Made by a program: the position numbers and the translations under genes
From: Pipra filicauda
Taxonomy: Eukaryota > Chordata > Aves > Passeriformes > Pipridae
NCBI RefSeq assembly: GCF_003945595.2
Contig: NW_024104140.1
Location: 930,001 to 994,000 of the forward strand
Direction of reading: 5' to 3'
DNA: 64,000 nucleotides
Notes under the pieces: model-generated
Database searches by the model: none
What the model saw: only the letters and a program-made list of their open reading frames with translations
What the model was told of the DNA's origin: nothing
Part shown: piece by piece, positions 1 to 12,900 of the stretch
Position numbering within the stretch: position 1 is the first letter of the stretch
Layout of the letters: every line of letters starts with the position of its first letter

Positions 1-3000
1 GGATTTGCATGTTTTGACCATGTGGCTTTTTAATTTTCCAGTCCTCTGAACAACTGTAGCAACATCACCATTTCTGTAACAAAAAAAATATTTGTATGCA
101 TCTTTCTCGGTCACAAACCATTTGAACTGGCATCACCACTTATATCTGATCATTCAGGGGACTACTGGTTGGTTAGGACAGGATAGGAAAAAGTTGGAAG
201 CAGTGCCCATTTCCCTAATAAAAACTGAACTCAGCTTTTCTTTTGCCGTCCTTCTATTGCACTTGGGTTTAGCTTGGCACAGACACAACTACCAGTCCAC
301 ATTCACTCCCCTGCTGTATTTCTGCACTTGTTTGCCTCCTACCTGCACTGTTGTGGGAGTAACCCCTCTCTCACCAAAACAGATCATGTTCTCACAAGTA
401 AGAAACTAATTGTGATAAATAGCACTAATTGTGATAAATAACTAAAAGAAGCAGAACTGAGTTTACCCACAGCAATTTACCCAAAAGACAAGATTAGGAA
501 AAAGACTAAAACATAAAATGTGTAATTTTACACACCCAAAGATCCTGTATATACTTGTAGCCAGGTAGATAAATTCAAATAAATTACTCTAAAAATGGGC
601 AAACATTACTCCTGGTTTTTTTGCAGCCTCAGTAAGCTTTAAGGACTCATACACAAATCTTCTGCTTCTACAATGTAATTACTATAATTGTTGTTATATC
701 ATAGGAAGTTTCCTATAAAAATCCCAACCTAAAAAAAAACCAAAAAAACCCAAACAAAACCTTTATCTAATTTTGACCCAGCTTTACATTTAACTTCATT
801 AAAATGTTTTATCTGTTCATAATAGAAGTACATATCTATAACAGAACTGTAAAAATCAGCAAATGCACGCTTAGTAATTTGCTTTTTCCTCCAGCTGCAG
901 CCAAGTTCCACTTACAAAACAGCAGAACAAAATACTTTTTACAGTGTGGTTTTAGGAAACAGGTATCCAATTGCTATCTTTCTTTTGCATTAAAAAAATA
1001 CTGAAAAAAAGTCTTTTTGCTGGAAATTTCTTTCATACTTAAAAAGCCAAAGAAACAGGTCTGTCTACCTTTTCAGGACAAAATTTGGTTTTGTTTTATA
1101 TGTTAATGTCACAGGTAGATGGCTAGGCTCTGGCTTGAGGTTAAGCTGACTTAGCAGGGTAAGGGAAACTGTGGGACATCACTTCAGAAAACTGCTTGAT
1201 GAAACTGGTAAGGCTGTGAGAGGATGATGAAAGTGACAAACAACACCACAAGGGATGGTCAGATTTCACACATGTTAAGAGTAATCACAGAATTGTTTGG
1301 GTTGGTAGGGACCTTTAAAGGTCTCAGCCAAATTCCCCGCAGTAAGCAGGGACATCTTCAACGAGATCAGGTTGCTCAGAGCCCTGCCCAACCTTGAATG
1401 CTTCCATGGATGGGGCATCCACACCTTCTCCAGGCAACCAGTGTTTCACCAAACGAGCAAAGTGGCCAAACTTCACAGGTAACGGAGTTGTGGGGACCTC
1501 CTAGGCAGGTGTTGTGTCAGTAACAGCACATAAGACCAAGTTTGCATGTGTAACATTATGAGAAACATCAGGCGTGGGATGGACTTAGCAAGTGGGGCAG
1601 AAGTAACTAAAGGCAGTGTTTATATAGGAAGGGATGAGGGCAGAGAACATGAGAACAAGGATGAGAAAGGACAGTGATGATAAGCATACAAATGATTTAG
1701 TCAAAACTGTTTGGGGTAACGGCTGAGCAGCCCCCACATGACTATGGTTTCTAAAGGACAATAAATCAAACCTATTCTGACCACACGAGACATGTCTGAG
1801 TTGATCCTAAAGTCCAGAAGGCTGGGGTAAGGAGGCTTTTCCCTGGCTAGCAAGGCAACAGCCAGGATGGACTAATCATTCATCACAAGAGAACACATCA
1901 GTGCCCATTACAGGCCCAGTGGCAGCGACACCTTTTGAACAGCTGCCTTCCACTGCACTTCAATACAAAATCAAACTGCTTCCCCGTATGGACCTTGGCA
2001 CACAGCATGTTTCTCCACAATGACACTTGCCTGTGTTAGGGTAGTACTTCTACTACTTACAGGCCTAAAAATAACTTCAACTTTAAAACCAAACAAAACC
2101 TCAACAAAAAACAGACCTTATCACTCATCACACAATTTTGAATTAAACTGGAGTCTTTAGTTTTCTGGATTGAGCACATTTAAAGTCCAAGTATATAAAA
2201 ATATGGATTTCTGTGCATTGTTGCAGAAAAGTAATGAAAAAACAGAGGAAATGTGCTGAAAATGATCTATTAATGAACTGTGCGCCATGTCTCTCCTAAC
2301 ACTTTTTCTCATGCTTCTGAAGAATCCCTCTGTTTGTATTAATACCTTATGGGTAACTCAGTTAGCCCCAACTTCCATCTACTTAAGCAGCTGGGTTTAA
2401 CTTCTGAGGTTTGCTTTGCTTTGTCAGGGAGACTGCATGTGGTGACCATAACGTCAGAGGTTCTTGCATCCTCAACCCTTCTCTGAGTCTACACTCACTC
2501 CTTTGCTTCTTTAGGAATACATGAAATCCTACACACCAGACTAAGCGAAACAGGCCATGGGATTAGGGCCCACAAATCACCAGTGGTATGGTCAGACCTA
2601 CACAGAGGCTTGTGAGTGCAGCAACTGCACCACGAACTTGCCAGCTCTGATTTGACAAGGGCTGCCTGGCACACACAGAGGCTGTGCCGTGGTGTTGTGC
2701 TGTCAACAGAATCATTTCAGATGGCACCTACACAGGCTGCAATCAGTCCTGTAAGCGAGACGCAGACACATCCTAAATTTCTGTCCCAACCAGAGCCTCA
2801 AAAAGGGACACAATTAAAATCATAGTAAATAAAGCTGAATACAATTAGAAAAGGATCATTTACAATAGTCAATGCCTGAGAATAATTTTTTCATATTCTA
2901 GTTCATCCTGAAAAATTTGATTTTGGCCAATAACCAAGACAAAGAACATCTCAGAATGGGCCTATTTTAAAATGCGTTCTAAAATATGCCCTAAGTTACT

Positions 3001-3900
3001 TAGGAAAATAATCTTATTGGAAATCGACTAGATGTTTTACATTCATATAGTTTATTCTGAAAATTAAAAGGATAAGCTAAATTAAACACACTCTTAAATG
3101 AACATAAGCAGCTAGTAGAAACTTCCATATTTTATATAAATTAGTTAAAACAAAACCACAAAAATAGAAAGCAACACATTAAAATTTGTTGCCAATTAGC
3201 AACACAATACAGTGAGAGTGTGAGCATACACTGTGCATGTACAATCCAACAAATCACTGCTTTCAAGAAAGTTCTAGAGCTTCTTTTTTCAAATACAAAA
3301 GATGGTAAACAATTTTTGAGTGGAAGACTGAAAGTTGTTTTCCACAGTAACTCAGCTGCAATATGTATTCTTACATTTAAAATAAAATTAACTCTGTATA
3401 TAGAAACAGAAAATGCTGCATGATGTTGAGGGCCTAATTATTTTACTTTTTTGGTCTGCCTGTTTTTTTCCATTATGAGATACATTTACATCAACAATTG
3501 CAGAGCTTCCACTGGCTGGAAAGGCCTTAATTCTCATTAAGAAAACTAAACCAAAAATAACTTCAAATACTTTATTCACAGAGAATCAACATTTCCCTAA
3601 TTCCCTGTAAAACTCTCTATTCTAATTAAATAAATGCTAAGTTTTCTATTGGAACAGACACAATTATTCAAATAAAACATATTTGACACCTTCTCTACAT
3701 AGGATGGTTTTCTATTCTACACAAATATCTCACATCCTATTTAGAGAAGCACAATTTAGTGATAAGACCACACGAGTAAATATGGAAAACTATCAGAAAT
3801 CTGTGTGTATATTTCTTTTACATAGTTTTTTTTACAAAAAGGTCAAAGTTTCAAAAATGGTAAGTATTCGAATGTAAGTTTGATGCACATTTCTACTTAC
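1..3900 (-). other. HOOK3 intron 16, partial
   Basis: AT-rich intronic sequence. It holds one short CR1 fragment (1283-1452). No exon resembling the missing HOOK3 C-terminus was found on the minus strand, and nothing else was recognised. Confidence 0.85.
1283..1452 (-). mobile_element. CR1 LINE short 3' fragment in intron 16
   Basis: AATCACAGAATTGTTTGGGT, AGGGACCTTTAAAGGTC, GATCAGGTTGCTCAGAGCCC and GATGGGGCATCCACACC, the reverse complement of the last part of CR1. Sense with HOOK3. Confidence 0.92.
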
Positions 3901-3988
3901 ATCTTCAGCTTTTGAACCTTGATCCTGTAAAGATTTTTGTAGTTCTTCAACCTGGGACTGCACTTCTAGAAGTCTCTGATTTACCAAT
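3901..3988 (-). CDS. HOOK3: HOOK3 exon 16, residues 511-540; last exon in window
   Basis: 88 nt with acceptor TTTCCTAG and donor GTAAGT, ending in phase 0. It encodes [20 protein letters not shown] and then QDQGSKAED. The next expected residues (SVLLKKKLEE in human) were not found between 1 and 3900, so exon 17 should lie beyond the left edge. Confidence 0.96.
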
Positions 3989-6900
3989 CTAGGAAAGAGA
4001 TAACAGAAACAACATATGTTTTTCAGAAAAAACCCAAACAACTGCAAGAGGAAGTCATATTTTTAGTGTCCGGTGTTTTCAGATTATCTACACAACAGGT
4101 GCAATACTGTAATTTATTCGCAAAAAAATTTACATAAAACTTACAAACATTTACTATTGTCATCCAGAACATTCTGATACTCTTCCAGGACAACATAAAT
4201 GCATGCAGAAATCATTTCTATACACATGAAACAGGAGTTTCTAACTATCAGTTCACTGTGTGAGAGCTGCTAGCTTACTGCTTTTACAGTTACAGAATCC
4301 TATAGACCCGTAGGTTGGAAAGGGATCTCCAGAGGTTGTATAAATCCAGCCTCCTCCTTAAAGCAGGTGCACCTACAGCAGATTGCTGGCAACCACATGC
4401 AGTACCAGGTTTGGACACTTCTAAGGATAGAGGCCTTTGAGCTTCTCTTCTAGAGCTCAGACCTGTACTCCATATTGCGTCTGTTGCCTCTTGTCCTTCC
4501 ACTTACACTCTCTTGAGAAGAGCCTGACTCTGTCTTCTTGACACCTTTCCATCATGCAGATGCAGATGACAGTATGATCTCCTCTAATCCACCTTTTCTT
4601 TGGCCTGGACAAACCCAGTTCTTGATTTTGTTCTCCCCCTATCACGTGCTCCAGCATCCCTCACCTCAGAGGTGTTCTGCTGCACTCCTACACATCCACC
4701 TCTTCCTTCTACTGGGGAATCCAAAATATGTTACGTCCAGATGTGATATCTTAAGTACCGATGAGAGGTGAACAATCATTTTCCCAGACTGATTGCTTGC
4801 ACCTTGCTGAGGGCAGTCAAGATCATAGTCAACTGCAAGGTCCCCAGATAACACATCCTACTTTGCTGCCCAGTAGAACCCCAAGGCTTTGGCAGCAGAG
4901 CTGCTCTACAGCCTACTGGTCCTAGCCAGGGACAGGGCTCCCATCAGCTCATTTCTCTGTACTGTTGAGCACCTCTGAATAACAGCTCTCCCTTTCAGGA
5001 TATCAGTGGCTCCTCCCAAAGTGGTACCATCCTCAAACCTGCTGAGAGAGTAGTCCCTCTCATCAGTCAAGCTGTTTATAAAGGTGATGGACAGCACTGG
5101 TCCTGGTATTGACGCCTGAGGAACTGGTTGCCACTTGGGTTTCATATCACTAACAATAACATATTAGACTCAGCTGTCCAACCACTGTCCAGCCAATTTT
5201 CTGATCACTTTAGTGTCCACTTCTTTAGTTTATATCTAACCACCATTCTAAACATAAGGATACCATGGGACACTGTGTCAAAGGCTTTGCTGAAGCTAAG
5301 CTAAGTACCATCCTCTGTTCACCCTTCTTCAGATGTGCAGTCATATCATCATCAAGACAATTGGTTTAGTTACGCATGATTTGCTCTGAATAAATTCATG
5401 TTGACCTTTCCAATTATTTTCTTGTCCCTCATGCAACTAGAAACAGATTCTGGATGGAGTTGCTTTATGAATTTCCCAGAAAGTGAGCTGTGGCTGACCA
5501 GTCTCTGTAGTTCTTCATACTCTTTTTCTTGCTCTTCTTGAAGGTGAGTGCAGCATTTACCTTTTCCCAGGCTTCACGTGCTTTACCCAATTGAAGGGGG
5601 AGACAGAGGAAGGTTAGATAGAGAGCAGCCTCACATCAATAACAGCCAACTACTGTGGCATGCTCAGATGCACTTTCTGGTCCCATGGATATCTGTATGA
5701 CGATTGCCTCAATCTAGCAGGGTCAGCTAGGGCAGGTTGCCTGGGAACATGTCCTGTTGAGTTTTAAATATCCCCAAGGATGGACACAACCTCTCTAGGC
5801 AACATAATCCAGTGTTCAGCAACCCTCACAGCAAAATAAAAAAAAAAAGTATGTTCTTACATTCAGACAAAATAAAATGTGTTTTAAGCTCTGCCCACTG
5901 CCTCTTGCTCTTTTACTGAGCATCACAGAGAAGAGTCTAGTCTAGCTCTATCTCCTTTAGACTCTCCCATCAGATACTTTGGTAAGATATATTGATAAGA
6001 TCCACCCTGAGCCTTCTCTTTTCCATGCTACACAGTCTCTATCCTTCAGATTCTACTCATGAAAGACACAGCAGTCCTGTAATCACACCACTGTGGCCTT
6101 TCACAGTACTGACTCCACTAAGTCCATGTGTTTCTTGTCCTGGGGATGCCTGCATTGGACACAGTACAGTCAAAAGTATATGGTATTATTAGAAAAGTCA
6201 AGTGAAACAGAGGACAAAAATTCTTACCTGTTTTCTGTCTCCAGTTCATTCTTCCGTAAGTTTGCATCATCAAGAAGGCTCTGCAACAAGGCAATCTTTT
6301 CATTGTCAGAACCTTCTTGGTTCAATTTTAACATCTTGTTCTCATGCTGAAGGCGAATGAGTTTCTCCCTAAACACATAAAACACAATTTTGTAGAAAAA
6401 AGAATGCCAGACTCTATAACGAAGAAGACAGTTTACCATAGGTAGTATCATCTTTACAAATATCATCTTTACCTATTCAAGCAAGACAGTTTAAGACAGC
6501 TGAAGACAACAACCATGTCTCTTCAAAACCCCAAACACAAACTTAATTCAAGGAACTGTAACTGTAGAAAGCACAACACAAGGAAATCACCTGAGTACCC
6601 CTATTAGAGCTCAAGAGTACAGCTGAATAGATATAGGGCGAACACGAAGAATGCAAAACTCAATACCCAAGTGTGAAGGAAGGCTGTAATCTCAGCTCAC
6701 TGAACTACTGCATAAACCTGAGCAAGTCACTTCAACCCTGTTGATCTGTTTTCACAAAATCATTTGGGCTGAAAAAGACTATTAAGATCATCAAATCTAA
6801 ACATAACCCCAGCACTGCCAAGTCCACCATAGAACCATGTTCCCAGGCACCACATCTACACATTTCTCAAATACCTTCAGAGATGGTGATTCAAACACTT

Positions 6901-9900
6901 CTCTGGGTAGGCTGTTCCAATGCTAGACAACACTTGATTCCAAATAGCCAGTCTAAATCTCCCCTGGCACAACTTGAGACCATATCCTCTTGTCCCACCT
7001 CTTATTACTTGGGAGAAGAGACCAACCCCCGCCATGTTAAAACCTCCTTTCAGGTGGTGGTAGAGAGTGACAAGGTCACCCCTGAGCCTCCTTTTCTCCA
7101 GAATAAACACCTCCTCCCCCCTGCTCCTTGTATGATTTATACTCTAGACCCTTCACTGGCTCCATTGTCCTTTCCTGGACATGCTCTAGCACCCTAATGT
7201 CCTTCTTGAAGTGACGGGCCTGGAACTGGACACAGTACTTGAGGTGTGGCCTCATCAGTGCTGAGTACAGGGCGACAATCACTGCCCTGGTCCTGCAGGC
7301 CACACTACTGCTGATACAAGCTAGGATGCCACTGGTCTTCTTGGCACCTGAGCACACTGCTGGCTCATGTTCAGCCATTAAACAACACCCCCAAATCTAC
7401 CCCTGAATGACAGGATGCCATCCAGAGGGACCTGGACAAGCTCAAGAAGTGGGCCCATGGAAAACTCATAAGGTTCAACAAGGCTAAGTGCACAGTGCTG
7501 CACCTGGGTCAGGGCAACTCCCAGTATCAGCACAGGCTGGGGATGAACAGATTGAGAGCAGCCCTGCTGAGAAGGATCTGGGGGTGCTGGTGGGTGAGAG
7601 GCTGGACATGACCCAGCAATGTGCACTCACAGCCCAGAAAGCCAATTGTGTCCTGGGCTGCATCAATAGCAGCGTGGCCAGCAGGGAAAGGGAGGAGATT
7701 CTGTCCTTCTAGTCTGCTCTGGTGAGATCCCACATGTAACACTGCATCCAGCTCTGGGGTGCTCAGCACAGGACCAATTGAAGTGAGTGCAGAGGACGCC
7801 ACTGTGTTGATCACAGGGATGGAATACCTCTCCTATGAGGAAAGGTTGAGAGAGTTGGGGTTGTTCAGGCCAAGGAAGATCCAGGGATATCTCAGGGAAG
7901 CCTTTCAGTACCTGCAGCAAGTCTACAAGAGAGCTGGAAAGGGAATTTTTACAAGGACATGGAGTAAAAAGACAAGGGGGAATGGCTTCAAAGTAAAAAA
8001 TATTTGGATTAGATACGAGAAAAAAAATTCTTTTGAAGGTGGTGAGCGTTTTGAGGCACTGGCACAGGTTGCCCTCAGAAGCTGTGAATGCCCCAATGAT
8101 TCTGTGAAAACAGAACAACAGGGTTCCCGGCTTATCTCTGGTGACCCTGGCTTTATCCATTTCCCCTTTAAATCTAGTTTAAAGCTTTTTCAATGAGCCT
8201 TGACAACTCCTTGTGTCACTTTAATTTGCTGATTACCACAAGTAATCTGATAGGCCACGGACTGAACTGCCTCAGGAAATACTCCCATTTGGTCTGCAGG
8301 TCTTCTCTAGGGGACCAAGAAAGGTGCCATGTTCTGTCACCATGGGGGGGGTCAAGAGAGCACTACAGCTACTTCTGTAGAGGGCTGCTTTGTGCAGTCT
8401 TCCCCATTCATCAGCAGAAGCAAAAGCCTGGACCTCCAGATCAGGAAGTTTCAGACATACAGCAGTCACTGCTACTGTCCATCTCTAACAAACAGGCATG
8501 GAAGCCACCTTCCTGCTGGAAACAGTGTACATGGAAACATGTATGCTTAGAGAAAATCCAGTAATTTGGTAGCCCAGAGGAATCATCAAAGTCGAACTCC
8601 TGGCCCTGCTCAGAACCATCCCCAAGAACCACACCATGCACCTGAGCCTCATCTTCTTGAACTCTGCCAGGTTTGATGCTGTGACCACTGCCCTGGGGAG
8701 CCTGTTCAGTGCCCAACCGCCCTCTGGGGGAAGAATCTTTTCCTAATATCCAATCTAAACCTCCCCTGACACAAGTTCAGGCCATTCCCTCAGGTTCTGT
8801 CACTGGTAACCCCAGAGAAGAGATCAATGTCTGCCCCTCCTCTTCCCCTCACTAGGAAGATGAAAACCACCATGAGGTCTTCTCCAGGCTGAACAGACCA
8901 AGTGACCTCAGCTGCTTCTCATACAGCTTCCCCTTCAGTCCCTTCACCATCCTCATGGCCCTCCTCTGGATACTCTATAATAGCTTTATGTGCTTCTTAT
9001 ATTGCAGTGCCCCAAACTGCCACAATATTCAGGCTGGGGCCACCCCAGGTCAGAGCAGAGTAGGACAATCCCCTCCCTCACCCAGCTGGTGATGCTTTGC
9101 CTGATGCCCCCAGGACATGGTTGGCCCTCCTGGCTACCAGGGCACTGCTGACTCAGATTCAACTTGCCTTAGACCACTGTAAAGGTTAGTAAAACAAAGC
9201 ACATATTAGCTTACTTTATTTCAGGAGTAATGATTTCTGCTGCTAAACTGTCGGAAGGCTCTTGTCTTCCCAGAGGCATCAATCCTGAGTAAGGAAAAGT
9301 AAAAAATTTTGCAAGCACACCACTTACTTTCTTTACATGAAAAGAAGTAAACACTGTTTTAGAAATTTACAGTTTTAGACTACTGCTAGACAACGTAAAA
9401 TGACACAAAGGCTACAGTAAGACAGACAGGCAAGCACCAGTTCATTTGGAGATTAATAATTACTTCAGACTTCATCCATTCTGAAGAAATAATTTTGCAA
9501 TTTCTTTTCTGCTCATTAGCTTATCTAAGAACTACAAAGCTATGCAACATTACAGATAGAAATGAACCACAACACATGAAACATCATGAAAAAATATGTC
9601 TCTAAAGAAAATTATGTAACTACACAGAAATCAGATATACATTATAAAAATATCACACCAGGGAAGAGAGTAAAATTTCTGATTGACTGAAGTAATATGC
9701 GAAGTCTTTGCTTGGTCAGGAAGTTATGAATAGTTGAAGCAGTTTTTCACTTCTGATTTGAGAGGAGCTTAAACTTATTGTGTGCTAAACAAAAGCACAA
9801 TCAACACTCTCCAGAGAGGTCCTGTAAATTTTAGAAAAGAGGCATTTAATCTCCTTATTTGTCTTTTACCTGTAGTGGTGAGTTGACCCTCCTGAGCTTG

Positions 9901-12900
9901 TACACATCTAAGCTCTTCAATAGTTTCTTTCAAGGAATCCCTTTCTGTTCTTAATCTCTGAATAATCGGAAAGAGAACAATTGGAAAGAGAACAATTGGA
10001 AAGAGAACAAATAACAAACATCAGTCTTGGCACTACACACCCATCTTTAACAGTATACAGGTCACCAAAAGGCATAGACTTCAACACTTCAAAAAGAATT
10101 TAATGCAATTCTAGAGATTATTTTGAAATTAAGGTATCTCAGTCTATTTCACAATAGAATAAATTTAAGTATTATATATTCCACATGGCCAGTGGTGTTT
10201 TTTTGGAGAAGAGTTGCTGATCTTAAGAGGCTAGAAAAAACAGGGTACAAGCTTACAAAATTGAGATAATTAGAGATGCAAAGTTACAGTATGGGTAGTA
10301 AATTGTATCCACTGTGGCCAGTCAGATATTTTCCTTTTCCTTTCATTGGGGCTGATTCCAAGGCAAAGGGAAGTGAATTAAGAGAGTATAGAATTTTCCC
10401 TCACCATGTATCCAAGGTTTACACAGGAGCGAAATAAAGAGCAGGCGAGTACACAGTCAACATAAACAAACTGCTTTCACTCCATTTTGTTTTTCTTTTA
10501 CCAGTGAAAGTGTGAGCAGCATTTCCATATCCCATTCCACCTGTGTATCAGCTGGCCTTGCCACTCATCAGAATCTTGGCCATAAAAGAAAACTAGTTGC
10601 TTAAGACTCGGTCCAAAGAGAACTGAAGAACAGGACTGGACCACCTTGGGATCCAGAGAGATGTGTTATTTAGTAGCATCAGGCAAATACTCTCTCAGTT
10701 TGGCACAAGTCACCTTCTGGCAAAAAAAAATGAGAATCTACAGATAGCACCAAGTCTTTGTGCAGAATGTTGCCAAGAGTCAAAAACGAAAGAAGAAAAT
10801 GGCAACTCTGTAATGATCCAAGCTGCAGTTTGCTCCAAAATTAGATACGTTCAGTATTACTAAATGGTCCAGGACAGATCTTGGCTCTGTGTAGGTATGA
10901 AGTTGTGTTAGCTGAGAGGTCCTTGCATTTCATTCTATTAACAGTTGATTATCAAATGCCAGAATATTGTAATGGCTAGAAAAAGCTCAAGGGCTTCATT
11001 TAGACAAGCAACTCATCAAATTATCTTAGTACTTATCACATAACACACCACAGAGGTAAAGTTCCAAGCTACATAGCTGAAGATATCAAACACACTACCA
11101 TGCTTTGCCAGAACATAAAGAAAAGGGTAAAATCAATTTCAGTAACTGCATCCAAAATATAACTAACAAGATAGCACTACACAGCTTATGACCTGTGGTG
11201 GGCTACCTTACTGATAAGTATTGTGACAAGAGGGAACAGAAAGAGTAGGTAACTGACAGTGAGTGAATCACTACATCCATATGATGAGAGACTTCTAGCT
11301 GTAATCTGTTTCTCACAGGCATCCAAAAGAATATACTTAAAAACAGCCCAAAAAAATACTATTTGTCAGGGGGTAAAATGGAAAACTGTATGACAATGGC
11401 CTGCAATTCAGATCCTTTGTGCAAGATGAAATGGTCCACTAAGCAATGGATAAGCCACAGAGACAACTTTACCACTGTCAAACAAAAGCACTGGGGAAAA
11501 AAACCACCTAAATTCAAAAATAAAGAGCAGGAAAGAAAGCCAAAGCACAGTACAAATACAATTACTACAAGCATTTCAGCCTGAAATGAAAGGCAGATTG
11601 AAGTGATCTGAAGGTCAAGTGTCCAAAAATTTAATAAAAAATAGAAATCAATGACCTATGAACATAAAATAACTGAAAACTTTCAGTTGAAATGATATTC
11701 AGGTGCAGGGCCTGGAAATTTCAGAAAGAACTGGACATGAAATATGACTATTGAGGAAAAAGCCTACAGAGCTTCTGACAGCTGTATTGATGGACTGATA
11801 ATTACAACATGTCTAAGAAACTGCTAACTCAAAGTGCTGACCTTGGTTTGAGGTAGTCTGAGGCACCTGCATATACATTCCCAAGAAACAAGCCAAAGTA
11901 AACTGGTAAGAAACAACAGTGTGCAAGAGAAGTTTGAAGGATCAGTACTGGCAAAAGAGAGCAATCAATTGCAGAATCACTAGCAGCAAATGACACAAGT
12001 GGAAGGGGACAGGTTAGTATCTACCCTGTGTGTTCCATGTTGGCAGTGTAAGATAGATCAACAAGGAGCTGTCATAAAAGGTGAGATCGCCACAAAGGAC
12101 ACTTCCCTCTACACAACTACTAAGCCTCTTGCTACAGTAATCATGACTCCCCAAAGAGAAGTACACGGATGGTACCTCGAAGAATGCCTTAGAAAAAAAA
12201 ATGCAACAGGAGTTTAGTTCTAAGATGATACCATAGAAACCCTACTGTAAACAGTTTTTCAGAATACATGAAAATTACCCTGGGTATTTATTAACCTTCT
12301 CATGGTAAATAGTAAACAACTTCAGATGCCAAATAAGAACGCTCCTCCTCTTAAAAATGGGTTGCATATGTTTTTGTACAGTCACTTTATTCCATGCTGT
12401 ACAACTCTTAGGTTTAAAAAGTATCTTGTACAGAAACATTAGAAAATTTTAGCTGAAAAAAGACTTCCTAATTTAAAAAGACTGCTAACTCTAATTACCA
12501 TATCTCTGTGTTACAAAGTTGCTATCATTACTAACAAAAAAATAACACCTTGGCACTTACATCTTTTTCTTTTTGGAGGCTGTCTACTTTTTCTTTCAGT
12601 CGTTTGCATTCATAATCTAATTTATCAGCTTTCTTGGACTCTTCAGATAACCTGTTTTGTAGTTCAACTGCCTGTGAGAACAAGAATCAATAATGTGTCT
12701 GCAAATATTAAAACAAAATACAAAAGACAAAGTAGCCCGTTACCATGCACCATGAGTCATGTTGTAAACAAGTGAAATAACTACCTACAGGACACACTAA
12801 AACTTCTTTCATAAGTTGTTCTGTGTTTCAGCAAAATAAACAGCATTCAAATATTAGGTCTTAGTGCAAGCAAAAGACACAAAAACTAGTGAAGTATTTT

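Larger units (their letters stand above)
3989..6227 (-). other. HOOK3 intron 15
   Basis: 2.2 kb, mostly two CR1 copies in sense orientation (4287-5600 and 5670-6172). Only about 300 bp next to exon 16 and 55 bp next to exon 15 are not CR1. Confidence 0.9.
6369..9214 (-). other. HOOK3 intron 14
   Basis: 2.8 kb holding three CR1 copies (minus, plus, minus) and an unclassified repeat-like stretch. About 385 bp beside exon 15 looks unique. Confidence 0.9.

Noticed and set aside
1..3900. Remaining HOOK3 exons (17 onward)
   Set aside because: No minus-strand frame resembling LKKKLEE or the C-terminal segments was found; the region reads as intron plus one CR1 fragment.
7663..8196. ORFs of 165 and 145 codons on opposite strands
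   Set aside because: Both fall in the CR1 copy at 7405-8125 and its flank, and neither matches a host protein family.
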